Shown here: positions 27,775-36,425 of the stretch, one piece after another
How the letters are laid out: every line of letters begins with the position of its first letter
Numbering within the stretch: the first letter of the stretch is position 1
Origin: Nanobdellota archaeon
GTDB taxonomy: Archaea; Nanobdellota; Nanobdellia; Pacearchaeales; GW2011-AR1
Direction of reading: 5' to 3'
DNA length: 64,000 nt
Assembly: GCA_027334715.1 (NCBI GenBank)
Contig: DAHWUG010000003.1
Span: 1 to 64,000 of the forward strand
Position numbers and translations under genes: made by a program
The notes under the pieces: generated by a model
What the model was told of the DNA's origin: nothing
What the model saw: the letters and a program-made list of their open reading frames with translations, nothing else
Databases searched by the model: none

Positions 27775-28261
27775 AGAAATAAAGGCAATGATGATTCTTG
27801 ACATAATAGGTAGGCCTGCACAGCATCTAGTTGAAACTCTTGAAAAGATGATAGATGAGATGAAAACAGAGAAAGGGGTTAAGGTTGTTTCAAAAAATAT
27901 AAAGGAGCCTGTGACAATGAAAGATAACAAGGAGTTCTTTGCGACTTTTGCTGAAATAGAACTGGAAGTTGAGGATATAATGACTCTTACAGGACTGATG
28001 TTCAAGTATATGCCTGCGCATATTGAGGTAATCTCCCCTGAAAAAATAAACCTTGCAAACACGGGATGGAGCGAGGTTCTCAGCGAACTGATAAGGAGGC
28101 TTCATTCCTATGATGAGATGACAAGAATTATACAAATGGAAAATGCAAGGCTTGTGGGGGAATTGCAAAAAGCAAAGACGGGAATTTATGTAAAAGAAAT
28201 TCCTGAAAAGAATGGGGAAAATAAAAACACAGAAAAAAAATCTTCCAAAAGGAAAAAGTAA
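27761..28261 (+). CDS. Hypothetical protein
   Basis: 166-aa ORF overlapping the upstream gene. Confidence 0.6.
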   Translation: MSSSEEIKAMMILDIIGRPAQHLVETLEKMIDEMKTEKGVKVVSKNIKEPVTMKDNKEFFATFAEIELEVEDIMTLTGLMFKYMPAHIEVISPEKINLANTGWSEVLSELIRRLHSYDEMTRIIQMENARLVGELQKAKTGIYVKEIPEKNGENKNTEKKSSKRKK

Positions 28262-28281
28262 AGAGAATTAATTATCAAAGC

Positions 28282-29682
28282 CTAGAAAGGTTTCTTTGGC
28301 TGAACTTTCTTGTATCTTTTTTTGTAGAAAATATAAATCACAAACAATGCAACAGCAAGCAAAATCCAGCCAATCCATCCGGAAGAACTTTGCTGCGGCT
28401 CCTGGCATATTCCTGGACTGAGGCAGCAAACGCCGGGATCATTTGTGTCTTCAAACTTACCACTGCATGTCTGATTTGAGTTGCAAACTGTTCCGTTAAG
28501 CTGACTGCATGTCGTAACAATAGAAGAAATGTTCCCGGATTCATTAAAATTGCTAATGAAGTTTAGATTAAGATTAAATGATGAGGAAAAATTGCCATTG
28601 TATGCAGTAACTATTCCGTTAATTGTTGATTCATTTCCATCTGATGCAATATTAAGTTCTATCTGCTGATTTGTATTTGGATTTAAAGAAGTCACGTTAC
28701 TTGGATTTAGGATAACATAAGGTTCAAGTGAAGGAGACATGTTGAAAGAAATGTTTGTTATTGTATCATTTCCGGTATTTGTCAAATACAAAATTCTTGA
28801 TATGTTTGAGTTCGTTGCAAACGACACATTTACTGAATTTGGCTGAAATGCAATTTCCTGAAAACCGGAAATTTCTGTTCCTGAGCTATTTCCTGATGGC
28901 TGCTGAGCCTGGTTTGTATTAAGATAAACGGGAAGGTCAAATGTCGAATTTCCTGAGGAAAATTCAATGTAAACAAGCCCGTTTTGCGAAAACTGGCTTA
29001 TCGGAAAATTTATTGTTGCTGTTTCAGCAGGATTTAATGTGACGGAGCTTGCATTTATTATTGCGCTTGTGTTTGTGCTTCCTGAGCCGAAAAGAGATGC
29101 AAAAAATCCTGAGCCGGAACTTGCTGAGTTTTCTTTCAGTCCATAATTGATTGTAATTTTACTGCCAAGAACATTTCTAAGATGCACTGAGAAATCCGTG
29201 TTCGCATTTACTGCTCCGGGATTTGTTGAAAATGCAAAGGTGTTGTTTGTTATGAAAAAATTCTGGCCGAAAGAGGCACTTGAAATCTGGTTTGCAGCTG
29301 TGTAATAACTGACTCCTGAGATGTTCATTGAATACTCTCCGGGTGGGAATTGGGAAGAAGAGCCAGCAAGACTGGCATAAACATAGTAATCATCACCAAT
29401 CCTTACAACCCCGTCATTTATTGGAATTTGAGTGTGGCCCCTGTAAAACGCGACATAGTCTGTAGTTATTTGATTTATGAATGAACCTGAAACAACTGTG
29501 ACAAGCGTTTCTCCCTGTGAAAAATTTTGGTTCATTGAAATCTGCACTGCTGAAACAAAGGGGAAAAATAGTGCTGAAAAAAATGTTAGCATAACCAGAA
29601 ATTTTAAGGGAATAAAACCAGACATTAAGCTTTTATTATTGGCCTTAAATTTTATTCTTAATGTTTTTTCGACTGTATTCAT
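28282..29682 (-). CDS. Secreted protein with C-terminal TM and basic tail
   Basis: Signal-like N-terminus, many NxS/T, C-term SSSGWIGWILLAVALFVIYIFYKKRYKK. Confidence 0.7.
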   Translation of the reverse strand: MNTVEKTLRIKFKANNKSLMSGFIPLKFLVMLTFFSALFFPFVSAVQISMNQNFSQGETLVTVVSGSFINQITTDYVAFYRGHTQIPINDGVVRIGDDYYVYASLAGSSSQFPPGEYSMNISGVSYYTAANQISSASFGQNFFITNNTFAFSTNPGAVNANTDFSVHLRNVLGSKITINYGLKENSASSGSGFFASLFGSGSTNTSAIINASSVTLNPAETATINFPISQFSQNGLVYIEFSSGNSTFDLPVYLNTNQAQQPSGNSSGTEISGFQEIAFQPNSVNVSFATNSNISRILYLTNTGNDTITNISFNMSPSLEPYVILNPSNVTSLNPNTNQQIELNIASDGNESTINGIVTAYNGNFSSSFNLNLNFISNFNESGNISSIVTTCSQLNGTVCNSNQTCSGKFEDTNDPGVCCLSPGICQEPQQSSSGWIGWILLAVALFVIYIFYKKRYKKVQPKKPF

Positions 29683-29729
29683 ATCAATTAAAGAAAAAAC
29701 AGGTTAATAAATTTTAATATGCTGCAGAA

Positions 29730-31550
29730 TTACTTGCCCATCTCTTTCAGCTTCTTAAGAACTTCATCAAGCTCATTCTGGGATTTTGAAGGCACCCTTC
29801 TTATTGGCTGTGATGGTCTTTGTGGGGGAATAATTATTCTTCTCTCAGGCATTCTTTGAATTGGTCGTGGGTAATAAGGAGGACCTCTTGGAGGCTGCAT
29901 TCCAGGCTTTGATGATGTTTTTCCTTCCTTGAAAATTATTGCCCTTAATTTTTTCCTGAAAATAATTCCTAAACCGACAAGAACAATAAGAATGACCAAA
30001 ATCCATATCCATAAAGAACTTCCCCCGCTGGATGAAGAAGATGGCGCTGTTGAAATGACGCAGCATGTATCTCCTGGCAAAGTGCATGTGTAAGAATTTG
30101 TTGCCTGTTCTCCGGTTGCACATCCTCCTGCTCTGCAAGTTCCATTGTTTGATGTGCAATCATCAGTTGAAGTTGCTGTTTGTGTAATACAACCATAATT
30201 ACTGCAGCATAATTGAGATGAATTTGTGTCTGATGAAGGAAGATTAGTGTTTCCAAGTCCACAAATCTGATTTGAAGAACAAATTTCGCCACCTTGTTCA
30301 GCACATGTTTGCTGGGAAGGTGGTGTATTACAGCATACAGACAAAGAAGAACACTGATAATTTGTAAGGATGTTTTCCTGAGAGCATTGTGCAAGCAATG
30401 TGCAGGAATGTCCTGCTGTTATACAGTCGGGAGGGCCTGTTGGTCCTCCTCCTGAAGAAAACTGCCTTGGCCATGAAGATGCAAGGATAAATGCAGTGTC
30501 TCTTATGTTTCCTGAATTCCAGCATCCGGCAGAATCCTGGGAGCCAAGAAGCCATGTCTGTGCATTTGTTTTTTCAGATGAATTTTCATTTTGCAGAGGG
30601 TAAAGTGCCAGAGCTGTATCATAATATTTGTCGCCTGATTCCATCCAGTATTCGCTGCTTTGCTGCAATAAAAGAAGGGAAGTTTTATACTGTAATTTTG
30701 CAGTCAAAGCATAAAGAAATGCATCTGGCAAAAATTTCTGGTTTTCGTCAGCCATGACAATCAGGTAAGGAAGATAGTTTGAAATGTCCTGCCCCGCAGC
30801 GTTTAATGCAAGAGCTGCCCAGAGAGTTCCTTCATAATCGCAGGTTGTTCCTGTAGAGAAGCAGGATGATTTAACATTTTCAGTTGTTGTTCCTCCTGAT
30901 GCTGCAGAGTTTGTAGTGTCTGTGACATAAACTGTTGATGACGTTGATTTCCGGAAAAGTGTTGTTGTCAAAAAATCATTAGTGCATGAAATCTGGAAAT
31001 TCTTGTTGTAACATGAAGGGGAAACCTGAAGCAAATAGCCATTCTGAGAAAGTGCAAGGCAGTTTCCTGCTCCGCTGCTTAATTGCTTGTTTTCGTCTAT
31101 ATTAACTGTGTAAGATTGGCCGGAGTTATACTCTATAGTACAACTCGTTGAATTTGAACTGTCAATCTCAAGATACCATACAATCTGCGTCGGTGTTGCA
31201 TTTTGCGAATAAAGCCAGTTTTGCGCGCTTGATGAATCTCCACCAGAACTATTCAAGGCAAGAAGAGCCTGCGCAGTTGTCTTTATTGAGCATCCTGATG
31301 ATGGCCAGCATTTGCCAGAACCAATTGTTTTTGCGTCAGAGAGAAGATCTGACTGGCATTGCCCTATTGCAAGAAGTGAAAATGCCTTTTCTTCATCTGT
31401 CAAACTTGAGCAACTGTTGTTAATTTTATTTGACAGGCACTGGTATGCCTTGTCAATGCCCGTAAGATTTGAGGAAGTGTCTGCAGCAACAAAAGTCAAG
31501 CCAAGAAACAAAAGTATAAAGAAAATATACACCCCTCTTTTTTTCATCAT
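29730..31550 (-). CDS. Cys-rich secreted protein, possible alpha/alpha-toroid, one TM and Pro/Arg-rich cytoplasmic tail
   Basis: Signal peptide; KAFSLLAIGQC and LWAALALNAAG repeat-like segments; TM LWIWILVILIVLVGLGIIF then PPRGPPYYPRPIQRMPERRIIIPPQRPSQPIRR. Confidence 0.65.
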   Translation of the reverse strand: MMKKRGVYIFFILLFLGLTFVAADTSSNLTGIDKAYQCLSNKINNSCSSLTDEEKAFSLLAIGQCQSDLLSDAKTIGSGKCWPSSGCSIKTTAQALLALNSSGGDSSSAQNWLYSQNATPTQIVWYLEIDSSNSTSCTIEYNSGQSYTVNIDENKQLSSGAGNCLALSQNGYLLQVSPSCYNKNFQISCTNDFLTTTLFRKSTSSTVYVTDTTNSAASGGTTTENVKSSCFSTGTTCDYEGTLWAALALNAAGQDISNYLPYLIVMADENQKFLPDAFLYALTAKLQYKTSLLLLQQSSEYWMESGDKYYDTALALYPLQNENSSEKTNAQTWLLGSQDSAGCWNSGNIRDTAFILASSWPRQFSSGGGPTGPPDCITAGHSCTLLAQCSQENILTNYQCSSLSVCCNTPPSQQTCAEQGGEICSSNQICGLGNTNLPSSDTNSSQLCCSNYGCITQTATSTDDCTSNNGTCRAGGCATGEQATNSYTCTLPGDTCCVISTAPSSSSSGGSSLWIWILVILIVLVGLGIIFRKKLRAIIFKEGKTSSKPGMQPPRGPPYYPRPIQRMPERRIIIPPQRPSQPIRRVPSKSQNELDEVLKKLKEMGK

Positions 31551-31558
31551 ATATAGAG

Positions 31559-32926
31559 TTATACTTTATTTTTAAAATTATCTTTAGTGAAATTCTTTTT
31601 TCCGGCTTTACTTATTCTTTCATTAGCACGTTTTTCCTCGTGTTCGTCCCTCAGAGTTTTTCTTATCATGAAGCTTGAAGGATTTTTGTATCTCAATTCC
31701 TCCTCTGTTGGAACTATTCCTATTCCCTTGTAATAATCCTTGTCATAATTTGGCGGAGGAATCGGCTTTCCCCTAAAGCTTGAAATCAACTGGGAGACAA
31801 TATATCCCCCCTTAAGGGGAGTTTCATTTTTTTTGTTCCATTCATGAAGAATTTTTTCAATGTCTTTTCTGTCCATGCCGACTGAGCGGAAAAAATTTGT
31901 TATGATGAAAAGAGCACGCTTTCTGCCGTCGCCTTTCATTCCTTCAAGGATTTTCCTGATGCTTGGAGGATAATTCTTTTCAGATATTGATTTCAGTGCA
32001 ACTTGAGAAAATAATTTTCCTTCATAGTTTTTTTGCTCATCCTGCTCTGGATTTTGCGTCTTGTTCCAGTCAAGAGCCTCGCGAAGTAATTCTGAAGCTT
32101 CGCCATCTTTTGAATCAGGCATGAAATTCCTTATCTCAACCTTGAAAGGATCTGCATCTTTTGGCTGGAATTTCTGTATTACCTCTGGCTCTGGCTTTAA
32201 GACAACGCTTGCCAATGCTGTTTTTTCATGAAGAGAATATGGCATCCTGAAAAGATGCCTTGATGAAACAAGAATCAAGTCAGGAACAACTTCTGCTGAG
32301 GCTGAAAAATCCCTTACATATTTGTTTGGCTTTGTAAGCTGGGTTATTTTTTCCGTGAGTTCTTTTTTTGTGATGTCCATTACATATTTTGTGATTATTC
32401 TTGGCCATTCAGGAAACATGTCAGAAGTGTTTATGTTGTAAATTGTTTTTGGAAAAGCTTTCCATGGAACAATTATGTGAAATCCCTTGCTGCCTGAAAA
32501 TTTTATCCCAATATTTTTCACGCCATGAAATCTCAGGACTTTTATTATAAGCTCTGCCATTATCTTGCTGTAATCAAGATATTTTGAATCAATATCAAGC
32601 AAAAGGTCCCAGCCTGTTCTTAGTTCATTTAGTTGCTTCTGGCTCATTCCTGTTGAAATTTTCAAGGGGTCTGTCCAGATTTCTTCTGAACAATGAAAAG
32701 AAGTCGCGCCGTTTTTCACCATCTCAAAAATGTCTCCAGGATACTGGAAAGTGTCCGGTCTCTTACCAAAGCTTTCCATCATATAGCTTGGAGCTACTTC
32801 ACGATTGGCTGAAAATGAGAAGATGGCTTTCTGGATGTCTTTTCTTGAGTAATAAAGATGGTTTATTTTCCTTATTCTTTCCTCCTTAATTCTTGAAGAA
32901 TCTGGTTTAGCCTGAGAATTTTCCAT
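31559..32926 (-). CDS. priS: DNA primase small subunit PriS-like with additional C-terminal domain
   Basis: LLLDIDSKYLDYSKI, GIKFSGSKGFHIIVPW, C-term PPSIRKILEGMKGDGRKRALFIITNFFRSVGMDRKDIEKILHEWNKKNE. Confidence 0.85.
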   Translation of the reverse strand: MENSQAKPDSSRIKEERIRKINHLYYSRKDIQKAIFSFSANREVAPSYMMESFGKRPDTFQYPGDIFEMVKNGATSFHCSEEIWTDPLKISTGMSQKQLNELRTGWDLLLDIDSKYLDYSKIMAELIIKVLRFHGVKNIGIKFSGSKGFHIIVPWKAFPKTIYNINTSDMFPEWPRIITKYVMDITKKELTEKITQLTKPNKYVRDFSASAEVVPDLILVSSRHLFRMPYSLHEKTALASVVLKPEPEVIQKFQPKDADPFKVEIRNFMPDSKDGEASELLREALDWNKTQNPEQDEQKNYEGKLFSQVALKSISEKNYPPSIRKILEGMKGDGRKRALFIITNFFRSVGMDRKDIEKILHEWNKKNETPLKGGYIVSQLISSFRGKPIPPPNYDKDYYKGIGIVPTEEELRYKNPSSFMIRKTLRDEHEEKRANERISKAGKKNFTKDNFKNKV

Positions 32927-33043
32927 TGTTTTTCCAAACAGAACAATATTTATATAATTACTCTATACTTCATAATAACAATACTTAAAAGTGGAGTATT
33001 GCTTTTTAAAAAAGCAGGATTAATATTTCCGCGCATCATAAAA

Positions 33044-33769
33044 ATGCTTGTAAAACTTGAAAACCCGCTTCTTTTGTCGAGGATTGTTGATGTAATATCT
33101 GAGATAGTAGCAGAAGTCAGGATAAAAATCAATGAAAATGGGTTAAGCATAGATGCAATGGACCCTGCAAATGTGTCAATGGTTCATTTTGTCCTTCCAA
33201 AAAGCTCTTTTTCAAAGTTTGAAACAGGTGCAGAAGTTCTTGGAATAAACCTTGAGAACCTGAAAAGGATACTTAAGAGATCAGGGCCAGGAAGCTCTCT
33301 AATACTAGAAAAGCAGGACAATTACCTCAATATACTTATACAGGACAAGATAAAAAGAACGTTCAATCTTAGCCTTATTGAAGTTGAAAGTGAGGAAAAA
33401 GAAATGCCAAACCTTGAATTCAGCTCTGTTGTTGAATTAAATTCCACTGATTTAATTGACTCAATTGAAGACTGCGCTGTTGTTGCAGATGCATGCGCCT
33501 TTGTTGTCAAGGATAGCAAATTTATTATTGAAGCAAAGGGACTAAACAGCGCAATGTCTGAATTTTCAGCAGATGAGGCAAAGATTTCTGCAGAAAACTG
33601 CAAATCAAGATACAGCCTGGAATATCTGCAGAAATTCGTGAAGGCATCAAGGCTCTCTGACAAAACAGTTCTCCGTTTTGCAGATGACCACCCATTAAGA
33701 ATGGATGTAAAAAATGATTTTCTTGAGCTGTCATTTCTTCTCGCGCCCCGTGTCGAAACCGAAGATTAA
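33044..33769 (+). CDS. pcn: DNA polymerase sliding clamp (PCNA)
   Basis: GLSIDAMDPANVSMVHFVLPKSSF...LRFADDHPLRMDV...FLLAPRVE. Confidence 0.95.
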   Translation: MLVKLENPLLLSRIVDVISEIVAEVRIKINENGLSIDAMDPANVSMVHFVLPKSSFSKFETGAEVLGINLENLKRILKRSGPGSSLILEKQDNYLNILIQDKIKRTFNLSLIEVESEEKEMPNLEFSSVVELNSTDLIDSIEDCAVVADACAFVVKDSKFIIEAKGLNSAMSEFSADEAKISAENCKSRYSLEYLQKFVKASRLSDKTVLRFADDHPLRMDVKNDFLELSFLLAPRVETED

Positions 33770-33805
33770 AACAAGATTTATAAACAAAATTTTCTTGTAT
33801 AAACA

Positions 33806-34585
33806 ATGGAAAAGAGGGGCCAGGTGACTTTTTTTATTATCATTGCAATCATAATAATTGTGGCAGGCGTTCTTGTCTATTTTTTTGTTCCAAAAGCTTC
33901 AACACAGACAACTTTTGATGTAAAAAATCCGCAGGGTTTTATACAATCATGCCTTCAGAAAACAATTGAAGGAAGAATAACGACTCTTTCTCTTCAGGGA
34001 GGAAGTCTAAATCCTGAATTTTATTTTACATACGAAAACAACAAGGTGCAATATCTTTGCTACACAAATGAATATTACAGCAAATGTGTTGTCCAGCCAC
34101 CAATCCTTACGCAGCAATATATTGAGTCAGAAATAAAAGATTCAATTTCAAGCGATGTCAGTTCGTGCTTTGACAGCCTGCAGCAGAGTTATAAAAACGA
34201 TGGCTATGTTCCAAGCCTTAAAATAGGAACAACAGTTGTGGAAGTTCTTCCAAACAAAGTTGTCACAGATTTTCAAAATTACACACTAACTGTAACAAAG
34301 GGCTCAACATCCACTTACAATTCCTTTAGTGTTGTTTTGAACAATAATCTTTATGAATTACTGGGTATAGCTAATAATATTGTTGAATGGGAAGCAACAT
34401 ACGGCGATGCTTCAACATCAGCATACATGACATATTACGAGAATTTGAAAGTTGAAAAAATGGTCCAGAATGACGGAACAAAGATTTACATCTTGACAGA
34501 CAGGAACACAGGAAATAAATTCCAGTTTGCATCAAGAAGTATTGTATACCCTCCTGGCTACAGTTCAGGAGTCACATCAGGTTAA
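33806..34585 (+). CDS. Prepilin-like membrane-anchored secreted protein
   Basis: MEKRGQVTFFIIIAIIIIVAGVLVYFFVP. Confidence 0.7.
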   Translation: MEKRGQVTFFIIIAIIIIVAGVLVYFFVPKASTQTTFDVKNPQGFIQSCLQKTIEGRITTLSLQGGSLNPEFYFTYENNKVQYLCYTNEYYSKCVVQPPILTQQYIESEIKDSISSDVSSCFDSLQQSYKNDGYVPSLKIGTTVVEVLPNKVVTDFQNYTLTVTKGSTSTYNSFSVVLNNNLYELLGIANNIVEWEATYGDASTSAYMTYYENLKVEKMVQNDGTKIYILTDRNTGNKFQFASRSIVYPPGYSSGVTSG

Positions 34586-34601
34586 ATAAAAGAGATAAAA
34601 A

Positions 34602-36407
34602 ATGGCAAAAGAGTGTGATTTAAGCATAAGAGAAAGAAATTATGTGATTAGCAAAAAGAAGTTATTAACTATTTTTCTAATAGCGGGAATTTTGGCATTA
34701 ACAATTTTATTCTTTACAAATAAAGTTTCTGCAGATACACCTGCAAATTCATATTGCTGCGAAAAATTACAAGGCGGTGGATGGTGTCAGAATGTAAATG
34801 ACATTTCTTTGTGTGCAACAGGAAATGGATTAAGCACTCCTGCACCAACTTCATGCCAGTCAACAAGCTATTGCAGGCTTGGGACATGTGTTAATCCCCA
34901 GGAGGGTACATGCTTGCCAAATGTTCCATCACAGGTTTGTCAGAACAGCAAGGGAACATGGTTTGACGGAACTCCTAGCACAATTCCTCAGTGCAAGCTT
35001 GGATGCTGTTTCATTGGAGACCAGACAGCATTTGTCACCCAGACAAGGTGCAAGAATTTTGCAGGTGTTTACGGAGTGAATACAACATTCAGGACAGATA
35101 TAACAGATGAAACAACATGCATTGAAAGCGCAAACCCTCAGCAAATGGGCGCTTGTGTTCTGGATAATGGCGTGACACGAAACTGCAGACTTTTGTCAAG
35201 AGGTGATTGTCAGCAGCTGCAAACAGCCTCTTCAGGTAATACAACTGTAGAATTCCATGAAGGCCTTTTGTGCACTGCAGAAACCCTGAACACAGAATGT
35301 GCGCCTACAAAAAATACAGAATGCGTCCCTGGACAGGATCAGGTTTATTTTGTTGACTCATGTGGAAACATGGCAAATGTTTATGACTCTTCAAAACTAA
35401 AGGACCCAACATACTGGACAAACATAATTGATCCTTCTGCAAGCTGTAATCCTGGATCAAGCAATGCCGGCTCTTCTTCATGTGGCAACTGCAACTATCT
35501 TGCAGGAAGCACCTGTAAACCATACCAGAGAGGAAACCAGCAAACACCTAATCAGCCAAGCACTGGAAATTTTGTATGCGCTGATTTGAGCTGTCATTAC
35601 AATGGGAAGGTTTATTCTCAAGGCTCAAGCTGGTGCGTAACGAATACGCAAGGGGCAAGCAGCAATTCTCCTGGAAGCGAATATGCGGTGCAAAGATGCT
35701 TCAATGGAGAAGTCACTACAGAATTGTGCGACCCTTACAGGAACCAGGTTTGTCTTCAAGGTTCTCTCAACGGAAGCAGCAGCAGTTTTCCTGTTGCGGA
35801 ATGCGCTGTAAACAGATGGGAGGATTGCACTGTGCAAACAAATGAGCAAGACTGTTTGAACACTGACCAAAGAGACTGCAAGTGGGTAAATCTGACAAGC
35901 GCTACAGATGAAAATGGGAATCCTGTTGTTGTCAACAGCAACGGAACTCTCGTTCCTCAAGGCCAAGGACAGAAATTCTATGTGGGAACAGTTAATGTCG
36001 GGGGATTTAGTTTACAGTTAACAAAGGAAATTGGCGCTGCATGCGTTCCAGAATATTCTCCAGGATTTGTTTTCTGGAACGGCACACAGGACAGCAAAGA
36101 TAGTGGGTTGGCAAGTCCCCAGGCTATATGTGCACAGGCAAACCAGAAATGTGTTGTCAAATTCACAAGAAACGCAGTTGGCGGCTTTCTTGGGATTTCA
36201 AGCTGGTCATGCCAGAGTGGTTGCGAATGCGTCGGACTTTCCAAAGGAGCTCATCTGCCAGACATTAATGCAGTCTCACAGTGGATAAACCAAAGGATGG
36301 GGATGTGTGTTTCCATTGGTGATTGCGGCAACAAAACAAATTACATTGGAAATCCAGGATATAATAGTAATATCAACAATTTTGTTACAATATCAAAAGG
36401 TCAATGA
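34602..36407 (+). CDS. Large Cys-rich secreted protein
   Basis: N-terminal TM/signal; dozens of Cys. Confidence 0.7.
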   Translation: MAKECDLSIRERNYVISKKKLLTIFLIAGILALTILFFTNKVSADTPANSYCCEKLQGGGWCQNVNDISLCATGNGLSTPAPTSCQSTSYCRLGTCVNPQEGTCLPNVPSQVCQNSKGTWFDGTPSTIPQCKLGCCFIGDQTAFVTQTRCKNFAGVYGVNTTFRTDITDETTCIESANPQQMGACVLDNGVTRNCRLLSRGDCQQLQTASSGNTTVEFHEGLLCTAETLNTECAPTKNTECVPGQDQVYFVDSCGNMANVYDSSKLKDPTYWTNIIDPSASCNPGSSNAGSSSCGNCNYLAGSTCKPYQRGNQQTPNQPSTGNFVCADLSCHYNGKVYSQGSSWCVTNTQGASSNSPGSEYAVQRCFNGEVTTELCDPYRNQVCLQGSLNGSSSSFPVAECAVNRWEDCTVQTNEQDCLNTDQRDCKWVNLTSATDENGNPVVVNSNGTLVPQGQGQKFYVGTVNVGGFSLQLTKEIGAACVPEYSPGFVFWNGTQDSKDSGLASPQAICAQANQKCVVKFTRNAVGGFLGISSWSCQSGCECVGLSKGAHLPDINAVSQWINQRMGMCVSIGDCGNKTNYIGNPGYNSNINNFVTISKGQ

Positions 36408-36425
36408 TAAAAAATAGTAATTAAG

